Below, piece by piece: positions 54,618 to 63,952 of a stretch of 64,000 nucleotides of DNA. Made by a program: the position numbers and the translations under genes. The notes beneath the pieces were generated by a model. That model had not been told where the DNA came from. It did no database searches and saw only the letters and a list, made by a program, of their open reading frames with translations. The stretch is from Symbiodinium natans (Eukaryota; Sar; Dinophyceae; Suessiales; Symbiodiniaceae): NCBI GenBank assembly GCA_905221605.1, contig CAJNDS010002190.1, forward strand, positions 443,338-507,337. Reading direction: 5' to 3'. Position 1 is the first letter of the stretch. Each line of letters starts with the position of its first letter.

Positions 54618-54645
54618 CAGCTGCTTGATTGGTTTCAAAAGTCCC
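54618..54645 (-). CDS. micro-exon, GLLKPIKQL
   Basis: Acceptor AGCTCGCAG, donor CTG/GTGCTA; one base plus nine codons. A longer open frame spans the locus, so this is tentative. Confidence 0.36.
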
Positions 54646-54807
54646 CTGCGAGCTACCACCAAGGTTGTCCCTTCGCAAAAAAGTGAAAATCCACATGGGT
54701 TTAGGGTTTCGGTTTGAGGGTTTAGGGTTTAGGGTTTAGGGTTTAGGGTGCAGGGTTTAGGGTAGACCGTAAGCCCCAAAATCCGCCTAAACCGCCTGGA
54801 AACCTAC

Positions 54808-54854
54808 CATGGCGGGTGCTGTCGCTGTCTCTCAGTCGGCTCACCTCATCTTTG
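54808..54854 (-). CDS. micro-exon, KDEVSRLRDSDSTRH
   Basis: Acceptor GTTTTTACAG and donor CATG/GTAGGT, both strong. Confidence 0.48.
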
Positions 54855-54931
54855 CTGTAAAAACATCCCCTGAACCCCAAACCCTGAACCCCAAACCCTA
54901 GCCCTAAACCCTTAACCCTTAACCCTAAACC

Positions 54932-55035
54932 CTAGCCCTCCGCAGGCCAGGCGACAGTCCCGGTACAAACACCGGTGTCCGGCGAATGAAGCAGGCGGAC
55001 GCAAAGAGCCTCAAATTCACATAAGCCATGAAACC
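54932..55035 (-). CDS. terminal exon, FHGLCEFEALCVRLLHSPD
   Basis: Acceptor GGGACATAG, 34 codons to a TAG at the edge of a CCCTAAA array. Ends CTGTVAWPAEG. Function unknown. Confidence 0.5.
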
Positions 55036-55356
55036 CTATGTCCCTTTCGGGTTCAGGGTTCAGGGTTTAGGGTTTAGGGTTTAGGGCTTAGGGCTTAGGG
55101 CTTAGGGTTTCGGGTTTCGGGTTTAGGGTTCAGGGTTTCAGGGGCTGAGGGCTTGGGATCTTGCATCTTGGGGTCTAGGGGGTGTAGGGGACTCTAGGAT
55201 CCTAGAACTACCAAAAACCGGAGGTTGAGGGTTCTCTAGGCTTTAAGATCTTAAAGAATCAGGGTTTCGGGCAAACCCTAAACCCTAAACCCTTAACCCT
55301 ACACCCTAAACCCTAAACCCTAAACCCTAAACCCTAAGAAGAGCAAATACAAGTAC

Positions 55357-55394
55357 CTCAAAGAAGGTTGTAATTAATACAATGGGCTGGGTGC
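55357..55394 (-). CDS. micro-exon, TQPIVLITTFFE
   Basis: Acceptor AGGCAAG, donor GAG/GTACTT. Its two-base start matches the one-base end of 55445-55479. Confidence 0.48.
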
Positions 55395-55444
55395 CTTGCC
55401 TATAACCTGTCCTTATGACTGTCCATAAACCTTCTGGTCGAAAC

Positions 55445-55479
55445 CCCTGAACTCCTCCAGCGTGCAAGAGGGGACGACG
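55445..55479 (-). CDS. micro-exon, VVPSCTLEEFR
   Basis: Acceptor GGCATTAG, donor AGGG/GTTTCG, in phase with 55357-55394 over a 50-bp intron. Confidence 0.48.
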
Positions 55480-55504
55480 CTAATGCCTAAACCCTCAAGC
55501 CCCC

Positions 55505-55850
55505 CTACAAAAACCACCCTCAACCACAATAAAGGGCCCCCCCCCCCCATTAAAACCACCCTAAACCACAATACAGGCCCCCCAATAAGCCCACCCTAAA
55601 TCACGACAAAGGCCCCCCCCCATTAAAACCACCCGAAAACTACTACAAAGGCTCCCCTATTAAAACCCACCCTAAACCACAAGAAAGGCTCCCCTACCAA
55701 AACCACCCTAAACTACGAATTGCTTAAGAACCCCCGAAAAAAATAGAAAGACTCTTCCTTCCCCCCTACTACAACAATAAACACCCCCTTATAAAAATAA
55801 AATAAAATACCCGAAACCACAATAAAGGCTCCCCTATTCAAACCACCCCA
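55505..55850. repeat. about 40-bp minisatellite (TTAAAACCACCCTAAACCAC)
   Basis: Seven or eight diverged units, each with a C-run, ATTAAAACCACCC, TAAACCACAA and AAAGG. Confidence 0.85.
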
Positions 55851-55859
55851 GAACTGCAA

Positions 55860-55945
55860 ACCCTGAAGCCAAGCAGCACAAGCATCCAGCGCCCCAGCCG
55901 GCGCGGTGTCGATCCAGGGAGACGCTCCATTGCTGCCCAAGCACT
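55860..55945 (-). CDS. exon-like segment, RRLGRWMLVLLGFR
   Basis: Frame SAWAAMERLPGSTPRRLG then a hydrophobic stretch, donor AGG/GTTTGC. A competing frame is open. Confidence 0.35.
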
Positions 55946-56614
55946 GGCTCTAAACCCTAAACCCTGAACCCTAAACCCTCAACCCTAAACCCTAAACCCA
56001 GGGCCGTCCCACAACAAACCAGTGGAAGGAACCTGCCATATATAACCTTGAACCTTGTGGGTTTCAGGTTTGGAGTGTCAAGTTTGGCTGATGTAGAGCT
56101 TAGAGGTTTTCGGACTGAGGGACATGTTACACCATCGAGAACCATCCTGCCAGCCAGGAAGTCCAAAAGAAAGTCTTCATGTCGACTTCGGGCTTGGAGT
56201 CTGGCCCTAAACCCTAAACCCTAAAAAGCCGTCAGCTCGAGCATCACACCAGGGGGTTGAGCAAGAGCGAGCGGTGATCAGATTTAGGGTTTGCGGTTTG
56301 GGGTTTTAGGGCTCAGGCTTTAGTTTACGAACTTGGGGATTTGGGGGCTTGCCCCCCAGGGTGCTCTCAAATATTTGAGGGCTCCAAATTCCCTCAGAAC
56401 GATAGTCAAGACAATATGTCGCACTTTCCTTTGGTGTCTTTCTAAACAAATACAGAACATACCGAACAAATACAGAACAGAATCCTAAGGAGACTACGGG
56501 TGACAAGTTGGAGTTAAGGGTAAAAGGTGGAGGGGTCAAACACCCACCCATTGCCCCATCATCATGGCCGATATACCCTAAACCTGAAACCCAATATACC
56601 CCGGGGTATACTTG

Positions 56615-56752
56615 TCAGAGAGAGAGAGAGAGATTGAGACAGAGACAGAGATAGAGGTAGAGATAGAGACAGAGACAGAGACAGAGATAGAGATAGAGAT
56701 AGAGATGGACATAGAGATAGAGACAGAGATAGAGATGGAGATAGATGTATCT
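56615..56752. repeat. GAGATA/GAGACA hexamer microsatellite
   Basis: AGAGAT and AGACAG units; acidic (plus) and tyrosine-leucine (minus) frames are artefacts. Confidence 0.95.
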
Positions 56753-56782
56753 ATAATATTTATGAAGAGACCATGTAACTAC

Positions 56783-56813
56783 CTTAGACTTTGGGAGGCT
56801 GTGGCCCACTATA
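56783..56813 (-). CDS. micro-exon, IVGHSLPKSK
   Basis: Acceptor GGGGCCCAG, donor AAG/GTAGTT, one base plus ten codons. Confidence 0.42.
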
Positions 56814-57121
56814 CTGGGCCCCTCGGGGGTCTAGGTGGACGGGTGACCGCGCTCTCGGGTTTAGGGTTCAGGGTTCTAGGGTTTTAGGGTTTAGGGGTTT
56901 TAGGGTTTTAGGGTTTAGGGTTTAGGGTTTAGGGGTTTTAGGGTTTTAGGGTTTTAGGGTTTTAGGGTTTTAGGGTTTAGGGTTTAGGGTAAGGAAGGGC
57001 GCAGGGCGCTTGCGGATTAGATGAACCCTAAGTTGGTTAAGACTGGGATCCTGTATTTCATGCTACGAGATCTCTATGACGCTATGTAGACCATGACCAC
57101 CCCCTTTTGGGCTTCACTTAC

Positions 57122-57172
57122 GGGTGCAACCCTGCGCGAACTGCAAAGCCCGGGCTCAGTGACAAGATTGGC
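57122..57172 (-). CDS. micro-exon, ANLVTEPGLCSSRRVAP
   Basis: Seventeen codons in phase 0, acceptor CCCTATAG, donor GTAAGT. The frame upstream (SFFLCKLGLTWFFGW) may be the previous exon, with a membrane helix. Confidence 0.48.
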
Positions 57173-57359
57173 CTATAGGGTTTGGGATCCACCCGAAAAA
57201 CCATGTCAACCCAAGCTTGCACAAAAAGAACGAGAGTGCATCAGCAAGAGCCTTTTGCAAGTCAAAGCCCCCCCAGCCCACCCCCCCTTTAAGCAGGAAG
57301 CACACAACCAAAAGAACCTACAAAACCCCTTATGACGCCACTTTCGAGAGTCTGCTCAC

Positions 57360-57394
57360 CTGGACCGCAGGCGGCACCCATGATCATTGTAAAG
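57360..57394 (-). CDS. micro-exon, FTMIMGAACGP
   Basis: Acceptor GCGTTAAG, donor CCAG/GTGAGC. Its one-base start completes the codon left by 57585-57648. Confidence 0.5.
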
Positions 57395-57461
57395 CTTAAC
57401 GCCTTGGGCTTACGATTCTGGGCTTCGGAGCCGACATACAGGGGCCTGAATAATTAGAATA

Positions 57462-57541
57462 GGGTGTTGGGGGTTATTATAGCAAATTTATATACAAGGG
57501 GACCATGAGGCAATGCTATCCGTAATTCTTCCGACCCCTAA
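57462..57541. mobile_element. element family G
   Basis: TAGGGTGTTGGGGGTTATTATAG...TTCCGACCCCTA matches 880-955 (TAGGGTTTGGGGGGTATTGTGG...TTCCGACCCCTA). Confidence 0.5.
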
Positions 57542-57584
57542 ATTCGGCCCTTGGCATGCGTACTTTGGTGTATCGGGGTGACAC

Positions 57585-57648
57585 CCTGAAACCCCGTCCC
57601 AGAACGAAGCCTGGGCGCGGGCACGCTGGGCGGCGCCCTTCGTGTTCA
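57585..57648 (-). CDS. exon, GAAQRARAQASFWDGVS
   Basis: Starts after CTAAATGCCAG where the C-strand array ends; donor AGG/GTGTCA, phase 2. High GC3 in NTKGAAQRARAQ. Confidence 0.5.
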
Positions 57649-57656
57649 CTGGCATT

Positions 57657-57767
57657 TAGGGTTTAGGGTTTAGGGTTTAGGGTTTAGGGTTTAGGGTTTA
57701 GGGTTTAGGGTTTAGGGTTTAGGGTTTAGGGTTTAGGGTTTAGGGTTTAGGGTTTAGGGTTTAGGTT
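57657..57767. repeat. TTTAGGG array
   Basis: About 16 pure plus-strand units touching the acceptor of the exon at 57585-57648. Confidence 0.94.
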
Positions 57768-57908
57768 GCTACATACCCCCTCCCCCTGATATTAAACCCC
57801 CCCCCTACTCCAAATATGAAATACTCGCCATGTACTCTAATATAGCTGTACTGGGAGTGCTTCATACTAGGGGCTAGAGGAGGATATTTTGAAGAGGGTA
57901 TCCACGAC

Positions 57909-57925
57909 CTTCAAGTAAACTCGAG
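57909..57925 (-). CDS. 17-base micro-exon, RVYLK
   Basis: GTTTCTCAG/CTCGAGTTTACTTGAAG/GTCGTG. Phase fits 57962-58029 across a 36-bp intron. Confidence 0.38.
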
Positions 57926-57961
57926 CTGAGAAACCCTCGAGAACGAATTCTTTCCAAGAAC

Positions 57962-58029
57962 CTGAGCATGTTCCGTACAGCCAGCAAGCGGCATTTGCGC
58001 TCAGCCCCTCATGAAGAGCGACTGCGGCC
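57962..58029 (-). CDS. exon, ALHEGLSANAACWLYGTC
   Basis: Acceptor TTTTATCAG, donor TCAG/GTTCTT, one base plus 22 codons plus one. Confidence 0.5.
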
Positions 58030-58202
58030 CTGATAAAACCCATCTAAGAAGCATTTTTCGAGTGGTTTTATGAGGCCATTGGTTCATCTGTTAGTCTTGT
58101 CGTGTGCGATGTGAAGACCCTAAACCCTAAACCCTAAACCCTAAACCCTAAACCCTAAACCCTAAACCCTAAACCCTAAACCCTAAACCCTAAACCTAAA
58201 CC

Positions 58203-58325
58203 CTTCTTGATGGCTTTGCGAAACACGGATCACAACAGCGGAAGCTTCGGGGTGCGAGTCGGTGCGGCGCAGTTTTGTTTTGGGTCTGCCCAGGCCCTTC
58301 AGAGCACTCTCCCTTAGCACGTGCA
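58203..58325 (-). CDS. exon, ESALKGLGRPKTKLRRTD
   Basis: Continuous frame from about 58325 (LHVLRESALKG) through SHPEASAVVIRVSQSHQEG to the GTTTAG of a telomere array. Acceptor not fixed. Confidence 0.45.
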
Positions 58326-58472
58326 GGGATGGGTTCAGGGTTATTTTTTTGAAATGCAATGACTCCCTTTCTCCAAGTTCAGGGTTTAGGGTTTAGGGTT
58401 TAGGGTTTAGGGTTTAGGGTTTAGGGTTTAGGGTTTAGGGTTTAGGGTTTAGGGTTCAGGGCTGCCGTTTAC

Positions 58473-58529
58473 CCGACAGTTTGGCTTTGGGTCCCCCCCG
58501 AGAGGCCTCCGAGGAAGGTTGGGGGAGAC
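58473..58529 (-). CDS. exon, VSPNLPRRPLGGDPKPNCR
   Basis: Nineteen codons in phase 0, acceptor GCCCGTCAG, donor CGG/GTAAAC. Confidence 0.48.
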
Positions 58530-58659
58530 CTGACGGGCCCACCGCACAGCGAGCAGCTACAAGCACCCCAAAAATAGCCCCCAAAGCCCAAACCTTTGAA
58601 AACCCTAAACTTTAAACCCTCAATCCTAACCCCTTTCACAAAGAAGAACCCTGAGCCAC

Positions 58660-58729
58660 CCGGCTCAGTGATGCGGCTGCGGGCAGCAGCCGCCCGCGCG
58701 GCCGCGCGCTGTGCGAGGGACTGCGAAGC
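58660..58729 (-). CDS. exon, ASQSLAQRAAARAAAARSR
   Basis: Acceptor CTCTCTCCAG, 23 codons plus one base to GTGGCT. Alanine-arginine helix; low complexity but very high GC3. Confidence 0.48.
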
Positions 58730-58936
58730 CTGGAGAGAGAGCTCAGGGGAGCTTCAGGGTCTCAGGGCTTCGGGGGGGCTCGAGGGGTTTAGAAATTTAG
58801 GGTTTAGGGTTTAGGGTTTAGGGTTTAGGGTTTCGGGTTTAGGGATTCAGGGCTTCAGGGCTTCAGGGGCCTCACGGGCTCCAGGGCTTGAGGGCTTTAT
58901 GGTTTTTGCGGCTCTAGAACATGAGGAGGCACGGGC

Positions 58937-58996
58937 CTGAGATATCACAATAACATCAAACAGGCCAGCGAAAACCACCGCACGATCTTTCGGACT
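58937..58996 (-). CDS. exon, DRAVVFAGLFDVIVISQ
   Basis: Twenty codons in phase 0, acceptor CATGGTCAG, GC donor CAG/GCCCGT. Confidence 0.52.
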
Positions 58997-59043
58997 CTGA
59001 CCATGAAACTTCCGCTTCGGGCTTAACATCGAATTCTCTTGTA

Positions 59044-59190
59044 CTTGGAGGTTCACGTTACGTATTTACCAATTGTAACTGTATTTATAACCCACTTATG
59101 AGCCCCTTAAGTGCCCGAATATGGTTATAAGTACTGTTAGAAGTCCAGTTATAATTTGTTAATAATAATTAAGTACCATCAACCTCCAAG
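59044..59190. mobile_element. MITE family B
   Basis: CTTGGAGGTTCACGTTACGT...GATGGTACTT-type mirror and CCTCCAAG end, TA on both sides. Confidence 0.7.
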
Positions 59191-59215
59191 TAGCTGCCAG
59201 AGCCAGACAACATAC

Positions 59216-59329
59216 CTTTACCGGAGGGGTGCCCGGAAGCTCCAAAGATCTGTTTGATTATCCTAAGTTTACGGTTGCTGAGATTCCAATACCACGTGCC
59301 GCTGTCTGCATATTCAGAAGCAGTCTTGG
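59216..59329 (-). CDS. exon, ASEYADSGTWYWNLSNRKL
   Basis: Two bases plus 37 codons plus one from AGTGCAG to a strong donor GTATGT. Continues RIIKQIFGASGHPSGK. Family unknown. Confidence 0.52.
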
Positions 59330-59429
59330 CTGCACTTAGCAGGGTAGCAAAAAATCAAATTCTTAGCTGCCTTCTTAAGAAACCCAATAAACCCAAAAAG
59401 GCTAAGGATCTAAAGTTGCAGTAAAGAAC

Positions 59430-59492
59430 CACAAAGCAGTGTGCCATGAACTTCTTGCGGTCGTGGTTGTTTGCTTCGGCGCCATGGGGCAT
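59430..59492 (-). CDS. candidate first exon, MPHGAEANNHDRKKFMAH
   Basis: After acceptor AAAGTTGCAG an in-frame TGA precedes ATG, then 21 codons to donor GTG/GTTCTT. Fits a first coding exon receiving a trans-spliced leader. High GC3. Confidence 0.45.
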
Positions 59493-59943
59493 CGCCCCTC
59501 AACCTGCAACTTTGAAACCCCTAAAAGCCTCCACGTAGAGGGTTTAGGGTTTAGGGTTTAGGGTTTAGGGTTTAGGGTTTAGGGTTTAGGGTTTAGGGAC
59601 CTCCAACCCCCAAACCCCAGATCCTAGTACCAAAACCCAAAAAAAACCCTAAACCCCTGAGCCCCAAAACCGGGAACCTAAAAAACCGCTAAACTTCTAT
59701 GCGCCGATACTATGTAAACATACTCTTTGAACCCCATACTGCACCCTACTCCCGGAACCCTAAACCCTAAACCCTGAACTGAAAACCCCAAGTAAACCCT
59801 AAACCCTACACCCTAGGCCCCAAACCCTAAACCCTAAACCCTAAACCCTAAACACCTAAACCCTAAACCCTAAACCCTAAACCCTAAACCCCAAACCCCA
59901 AACCCCAAACCCCAAACCCCAAACCCCAAACCGCAAACCCTAC

Positions 59944-60019
59944 CCTCACATCTCAAGCACTGAGCCACTGAGTGCGGAGCAGCAGCCGTCGCCGCCCAGT
60001 TGCGGAGGAAGGTCAAGTC
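59944..60019 (-). CDS. exon, LRNWAATAAAPHSVAQCLR
   Basis: Acceptor CGACTCACAG, donor GAGG/GTAGGG, 25 codons plus one base, starting DLTFLRNW. Confidence 0.5.
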
Positions 60020-60171
60020 CTGTGAGTCGCTGGGTCTACAGTGTCTAGGGTTTAGGGTTTAGGGTTTTAGGGTTTTAGGGTTTTGGGTTTAGTGTTTAGG
60101 GTTCAGTTGTGGGGGTAAGGGATCAAGGATAACCAAGAAGAGTTCACAAAAACAAGAAAAGATCCAAAAAG

Positions 60172-60630
60172 TCAAAGCCCTGCACGGTCTGGGCTCGCAA
60201 GGCTCGAGTGTGAGTTACAGCACTCCTGCCCGTACTCTTGGTTGCTGAGTTCATAAGCCCCCCAAAAGTGTACATTTTCAGTTTTATCGGGGTTATAGTA
60301 TCCCAAAAAGTGTAAAGTGTACTCACTCAGCTACTAAGTACTGTACAATACAGCACTTCTCCCGGCTCGCAAGCTTCAAACAAACTCTGCAAACGACAGC
60401 ATGTCTACGTACTCGCATGCACCCAAATACTGCAAGGTCAGGTGCTTCTACTTCTGCTCAAGCTGCAAAGGTGTAATGACCCAATAAGGGACCCTAAACC
60501 CAAAACCCCAAAACCCAAACCCCAAACCGACTCGCCTGACGTTGGAGTTGCGCAGGGTCGTTGGTGAGGCGCCCCACCACCCTGCGCAGCACCTGCGCAA
60601 ATGCTGCCGCAAGCTCAATATGTTGTGTTG
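60172..60630 (-). CDS. three in-phase exons ending a gene
   Basis: Exons 60630-60536 (HIELAAAFAQVLRRVVGRL...QLQRQ, GC donor), 60447-60379 (KHLTLQYLGACEYVDMLSF) and 60225-60172 (ECCNSHSSLASPDRAGL, TGA) all meet in phase 0. Introns of 88 and 153 bp. Helical, leucine-rich; family not recognised. Confidence 0.58.
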
Positions 60631-60989
60631 CTACAAGAGGCATTTTTAGGGCCCTAAACCCTAAACCCCTAAACCCAAAACCTGGTTCTGAGCCGGCTTT
60701 AGGGTTCTTGGTTTTTTGGGCTTCGGGTAGAGATGTCAAGAAGAAGAGGCAGCAACGACTTGCCCCACGTGAAGCCTTGAACTCAAACACTGAGCTCCTA
60801 CCCCTTCAGCCCGAAACCCTAAACCCGGTAGGGCTTTGGGGCGAAAAGCCGTAGCCTCCCAAAAACACCTTTGGGTTTAGGGCTTTGCGTTTAGGAACCC
60901 CTACTGCCTAAATCCCTGACCCCCAGACGCACGAAGCCACCCTCGGCTGCAAGTCCCATCCAGGCCAACAAACACCCTAAACCCTAGAC

Positions 60990-61059
60990 CTCCAATCCCC
61001 TGCTCTTGGGCTGAGGCTTCCAACTCTTCCGGCGTCACAGGACCCGCAGCGCCTGGAGG
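60990..61059 (-). CDS. exon, PVTPEELEASAQEQGIG
   Basis: Acceptor CCCCAAG from the flanking TTTGGGG-type repeat; donor GAG/GTCTAG. Acidic peptide. Confidence 0.45.
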
Positions 61060-61271
61060 CTTGGGGTTTGGGGTTTGGGGTTTGGGGTTTAGGGTTAAGG
61101 GCTTAGGGTTCAGGGGTCAGGGTTCAGGGTTCAGGGTTGAGTGATTCGGCCTGGCAGCTTGGAGGGTTAAGGGGGTTGAGGCTTCAGATATTCCAACGAC
61201 ACACCTCCCCCCTAAACCCTAAACCCTAAACCCTAAACCCTAAACCCTAAACCCTAACCCGAAGCCCTAAG

Positions 61272-61307
61272 TGAGAAGGGCGCTCAGCAACTGCTCGGGG
61301 CACTGCA
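61272..61307 (-). CDS. micro-exon, CPEQLLSALLT
   Basis: Acceptor GGCCTTGCAG, short frame to TAG. Confidence 0.36.
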
Positions 61308-61461
61308 AGGCCTAGCTGTACGTGGGGGCGCTATGGCTGCAGGACTCTTCCACCCAAACTCTTCTCCCCAAACCCTAAACCCTAAACCCTAAACCCTAAA
61401 CCCTAAACCCTAAACCCTGTAGGCGTTGGGGCTTTATGGCACGTTCAAGGCTTGACAGCCC

Positions 61462-61529
61462 TTAGGGTTTTCGAGTTCGTGGCGCCTTGCCCTCACTTCG
61501 AACCTCCTCCAGAAGCTTGCAGAAGCCGG
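61462..61529 (-). CDS. terminal exon, GFCKLLEEVRSEGKAPRTRK
   Basis: Starts after ACACTAG, 21 codons to a TAA. Basic, soluble C-terminus. Confidence 0.45.
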
Positions 61530-61611
61530 CTAGTGTTTAGGGTTTAGGGATCCTTGAACCCGAAACGCCGAAGCCCCTGCACCCTCCGCCCCCCTCCTCC
61601 GGCTTGTACCG

Positions 61612-61665
61612 CCAAGGAGACACCACGGCTCCGCCGCCTGCTGCCTCGGATGTCGGTTGTAGGGG
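61612..61665 (-). CDS. micro-exon, strand-certain, frame unclear
   Basis: Donor GGCG/GTACAA. Frames DIRGSRRRSRGVSLA and AAGGGAVVSPW are both open; acceptor uncertain. Confidence 0.3.
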
Positions 61666-62046
61666 CTAACCCGAAACCCTAAACCCTAAACCCTGAACCC
61701 TAAACCCTTAGGGTTTAAGTTTAGGGTTTAGGGCTTCAGGGTTTCGGGGTTTTGGGCGATTCGGGAGTTGAGGGCTTGAGCGCTGCGGGCGTCGAGAGGC
61801 ACAGGGCCTCGGGCTTCGGATTGAGGGTTGGGGGGGGGGGGCAAAAAGTGCTCGTGTCAGGGGCTTAACAAAAGAGCTTAAGATCTTCAGGGCTGGGGTT
61901 GCGGCCTTGGGGTTTTTTTAGCTTGATGGTGTTCGGGGCCTTAGGGCCGCAGAAAGCAAGAGGGTCGGCCGAATCTGAGATGGCCATCCCTCCTTTTTGC
62001 CGCTGTCCGCCCCGGATTTGAATAAGCCGGAACTGCTGCACGAACT

Positions 62047-62901
62047 TTACCTCCCCTGGCACAGCCGGCACGCCCAGCCAAGAGCATCAAGGCAGCGTCG
62101 GGTACCGGAAGCCTGGATCAAGGGGCTGGCATCTCTGTGCGCACCCCTTGAGAGGCGGGGCTCTTCCTCCTCCTCGTCCTCCTTCCCCTCCTCCTTGTCC
62201 TCTTGCTCGTTCTTCTGTTTCTTCTTCTTCCTCTTCCTTTTTTTAGTCTGCTGATTCTTATCGTTTCTGTTGGCAGTTGAGTTCGCCTTGTCAGGAGATC
62301 TGACAGCCTGACCTGTCAGCATGTCATGGGCCAGAAGCGTGCCCCAGGCATCAGCAGCAGCATAGGACACGAAACCTGGCTCAGCGAGCATGGCCTTACT
62401 GGACTGCAACGTCCACCAGCGCCGCTTGTTGAAGCTCTGCTTGCTCCAGCGCACTCCTTGTGGATCGGCACGGCTTAGGACTGCCGCAAGACCAGGCGAC
62501 GGATTCTTGGGGAGGTCGGTCATGTCCTTCAAATCGACGAAACACACCCCGACATCCAGGGGCGGGGAGCACTTTCCAAACGCTGCAATGTCCCCCTTCC
62601 CCTGGCAGAAAACCTTTTGGATGCCGGCGTCCGCTAGCAGCTCCCGTAACTCCAGGGAATATTGTCCAGGCTTCTGAGGTACCTCCACCACGGCGACCGT
62701 CTTCGAAGCGACTTGCACCATCAAGGGGCCGTTGGCTCCGGTGTGCCCATGCGTGCCCTCGCAATCCACACCGATCGACCCGTCCATCGATGCACGCAGT
62801 CTGGAGTAGGTGCTTCCGATGGCTCTTCTGTCCATTCCTGGGCCCACCCGCAAGACCTCCACACCTGCTGCCGCCATCTCCTTCTCCAGCTCCTTAGCCA
62901 T
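62047..62901 (-). CDS. RNase D/WRN-like 3'-5' exonuclease, single exon
   Basis: 284 codons from ATG. DEDD exonuclease signature: motif I IGVDCEGTHG (D46, E48), motif II GKGDIAAFG (D104), motif III SYAAADAWGTLLAH (Y180, D184). Such enzymes trim RNA or DNA from the 3' end with two metal ions. Residues 219-230 are lysine-arginine rich (nuclear-signal-like), followed by an acidic run. The frame ends at a TAA inside GTAAAGTTCGTGCAG, after which the same frame stays open about 39 codons. Intron-poor, unlike its neighbours. Confidence 0.78.
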   Translation of the reverse strand: MAKELEKEMAAAGVEVLRVGPGMDRRAIGSTYSRLRASMDGSIGVDCEGTHGHTGANGPLMVQVASKTVAVVEVPQKPGQYSLELRELLADAGIQKVFCQGKGDIAAFGKCSPPLDVGVCFVDLKDMTDLPKNPSPGLAAVLSRADPQGVRWSKQSFNKRRWWTLQSSKAMLAEPGFVSYAAADAWGTLLAHDMLTGQAVRSPDKANSTANRNDKNQQTKKRKRKKKKQKNEQEDKEEGKEDEEEEEPRLSRGAHRDASPLIQASGTRRCLDALGWACRLCQGR

Positions 62902-62904
62902 GCT

Positions 62905-63236
62905 ACGACTGGGTCTGTGGAGGCAAACCCTGAAGCCCCGTGGGCTTCAGGTTCGGGCAGGGCGCGAAGGCTTTGACGGAAACGCCAGGCAGAAGAAAGT
63001 TCGGCTATAAAGTTTATATCCGGGGCGGGCACTCCAGCGATGTCCTGCAGGATTCTTGAATAAACAACATCTGGTTCCGTGCATGATTCTCTGGAGGCAG
63101 GTCTTTGCGGGTAGCACGAGGAGTACGGGAGACGCGGGCGAAGAGTTCCGGAGACCCCAGCAAGAAAATTACCGGAGTTGAACATAAACAACCCCGCACT
63201 GAGAGCGGGGAAGTCGGACCTCGAGAGAACAAACAA
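62905..63236 (-). other. upstream region of the exonuclease, possible exon
   Basis: A minus frame (SRILQDIAGVPAPDINF, ELSSAWRFRQSLRALPEPEA) is open into the exonuclease in another frame. CTCCACAG 13 bases before the ATG could be a leader acceptor. GATATAAACTTTATA occurs at about 63013. Confidence 0.35.
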
Positions 63237-63402
63237 GGCCCAAACCCTAAACCCTAAACCCTAAACCCTAAACCCTAAACCCTAAACCCTAACCCCTCAT
63301 CCCCTGAGCCCCTGAACACCTGAAGCCCCAGGCCCCCTGAACCAAGGGATGCTACCTGCACCTTACCAAACACTTAATTAAGCCTTATCCCTAAACCCTG
63401 AC

Positions 63403-63520
63403 ACCTAAACCCTAAACCCTAAACCCTAAACCCTAAACCCTAAACCCTAAACCCTAAACCCTAAACCCTAAACCCTAAACCCTAAACCCTAAACCCTAAA
63501 CCCTAAACCCTAAACCCTAA
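63403..63520. repeat. CCCTAAA array, about 16 units
   Basis: Pure C-strand array on plus; preceded by a shorter one at 63241-63292. Confidence 0.94.
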
Positions 63521-63756
63521 GAGCTAGGGATAGAGCTAGTATTTGCGCCCTACTCGCAGTAAGGGGTAGCTATGGCGAGGACTTGTGTAGGATCCCTAGA
63601 CCCCAAACCCCCCAGGGTAGCCAGGGTTTAGGGTTGAGGGTTCAGGGTTTAGGGTTTAGGGTTTAGGGTTTAGGGTTGAGGGTTGAGGGTTTAGGGTTTA
63701 GGGTTTAGGGTTTAGGGCTCGGGTTGGAGGTTGAGGGCTTAGGGCGTAGGGCTCAG

Positions 63757-63849
63757 GGAATGGGATCCCCATGATGGCATTGAACTCGAGCTGCCCAGCA
63801 CTAGCGCCGCAGAGGCCGGCAAAGCGGTCGCGGCCCAGCGGCAGGGATC
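63757..63849 (-). CDS. exon, RDRFAGLCGASAGQLEFNA
   Basis: Acceptor TTCGCTAG, frame SLPLGRDRFAGL...IMGIP with high GC3. Donor not clear. Confidence 0.45.
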
Positions 63850-63952
63850 CTAGCGAAGGCGAGTTCAGGCTTTAAGAGTTCTCCTAAACCCTAAACCCTA
63901 AACCCTAAACCCTAAACCCTAAACCCTAAACCCTAAACCCCAAACCCTAAGA

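Noticed and set aside
62895-62915. Spliced-leader relic before the exonuclease ATG (CGTAGCATGGCTAAG)
   Set aside because: Needs several gaps to align with the leader; too weak.
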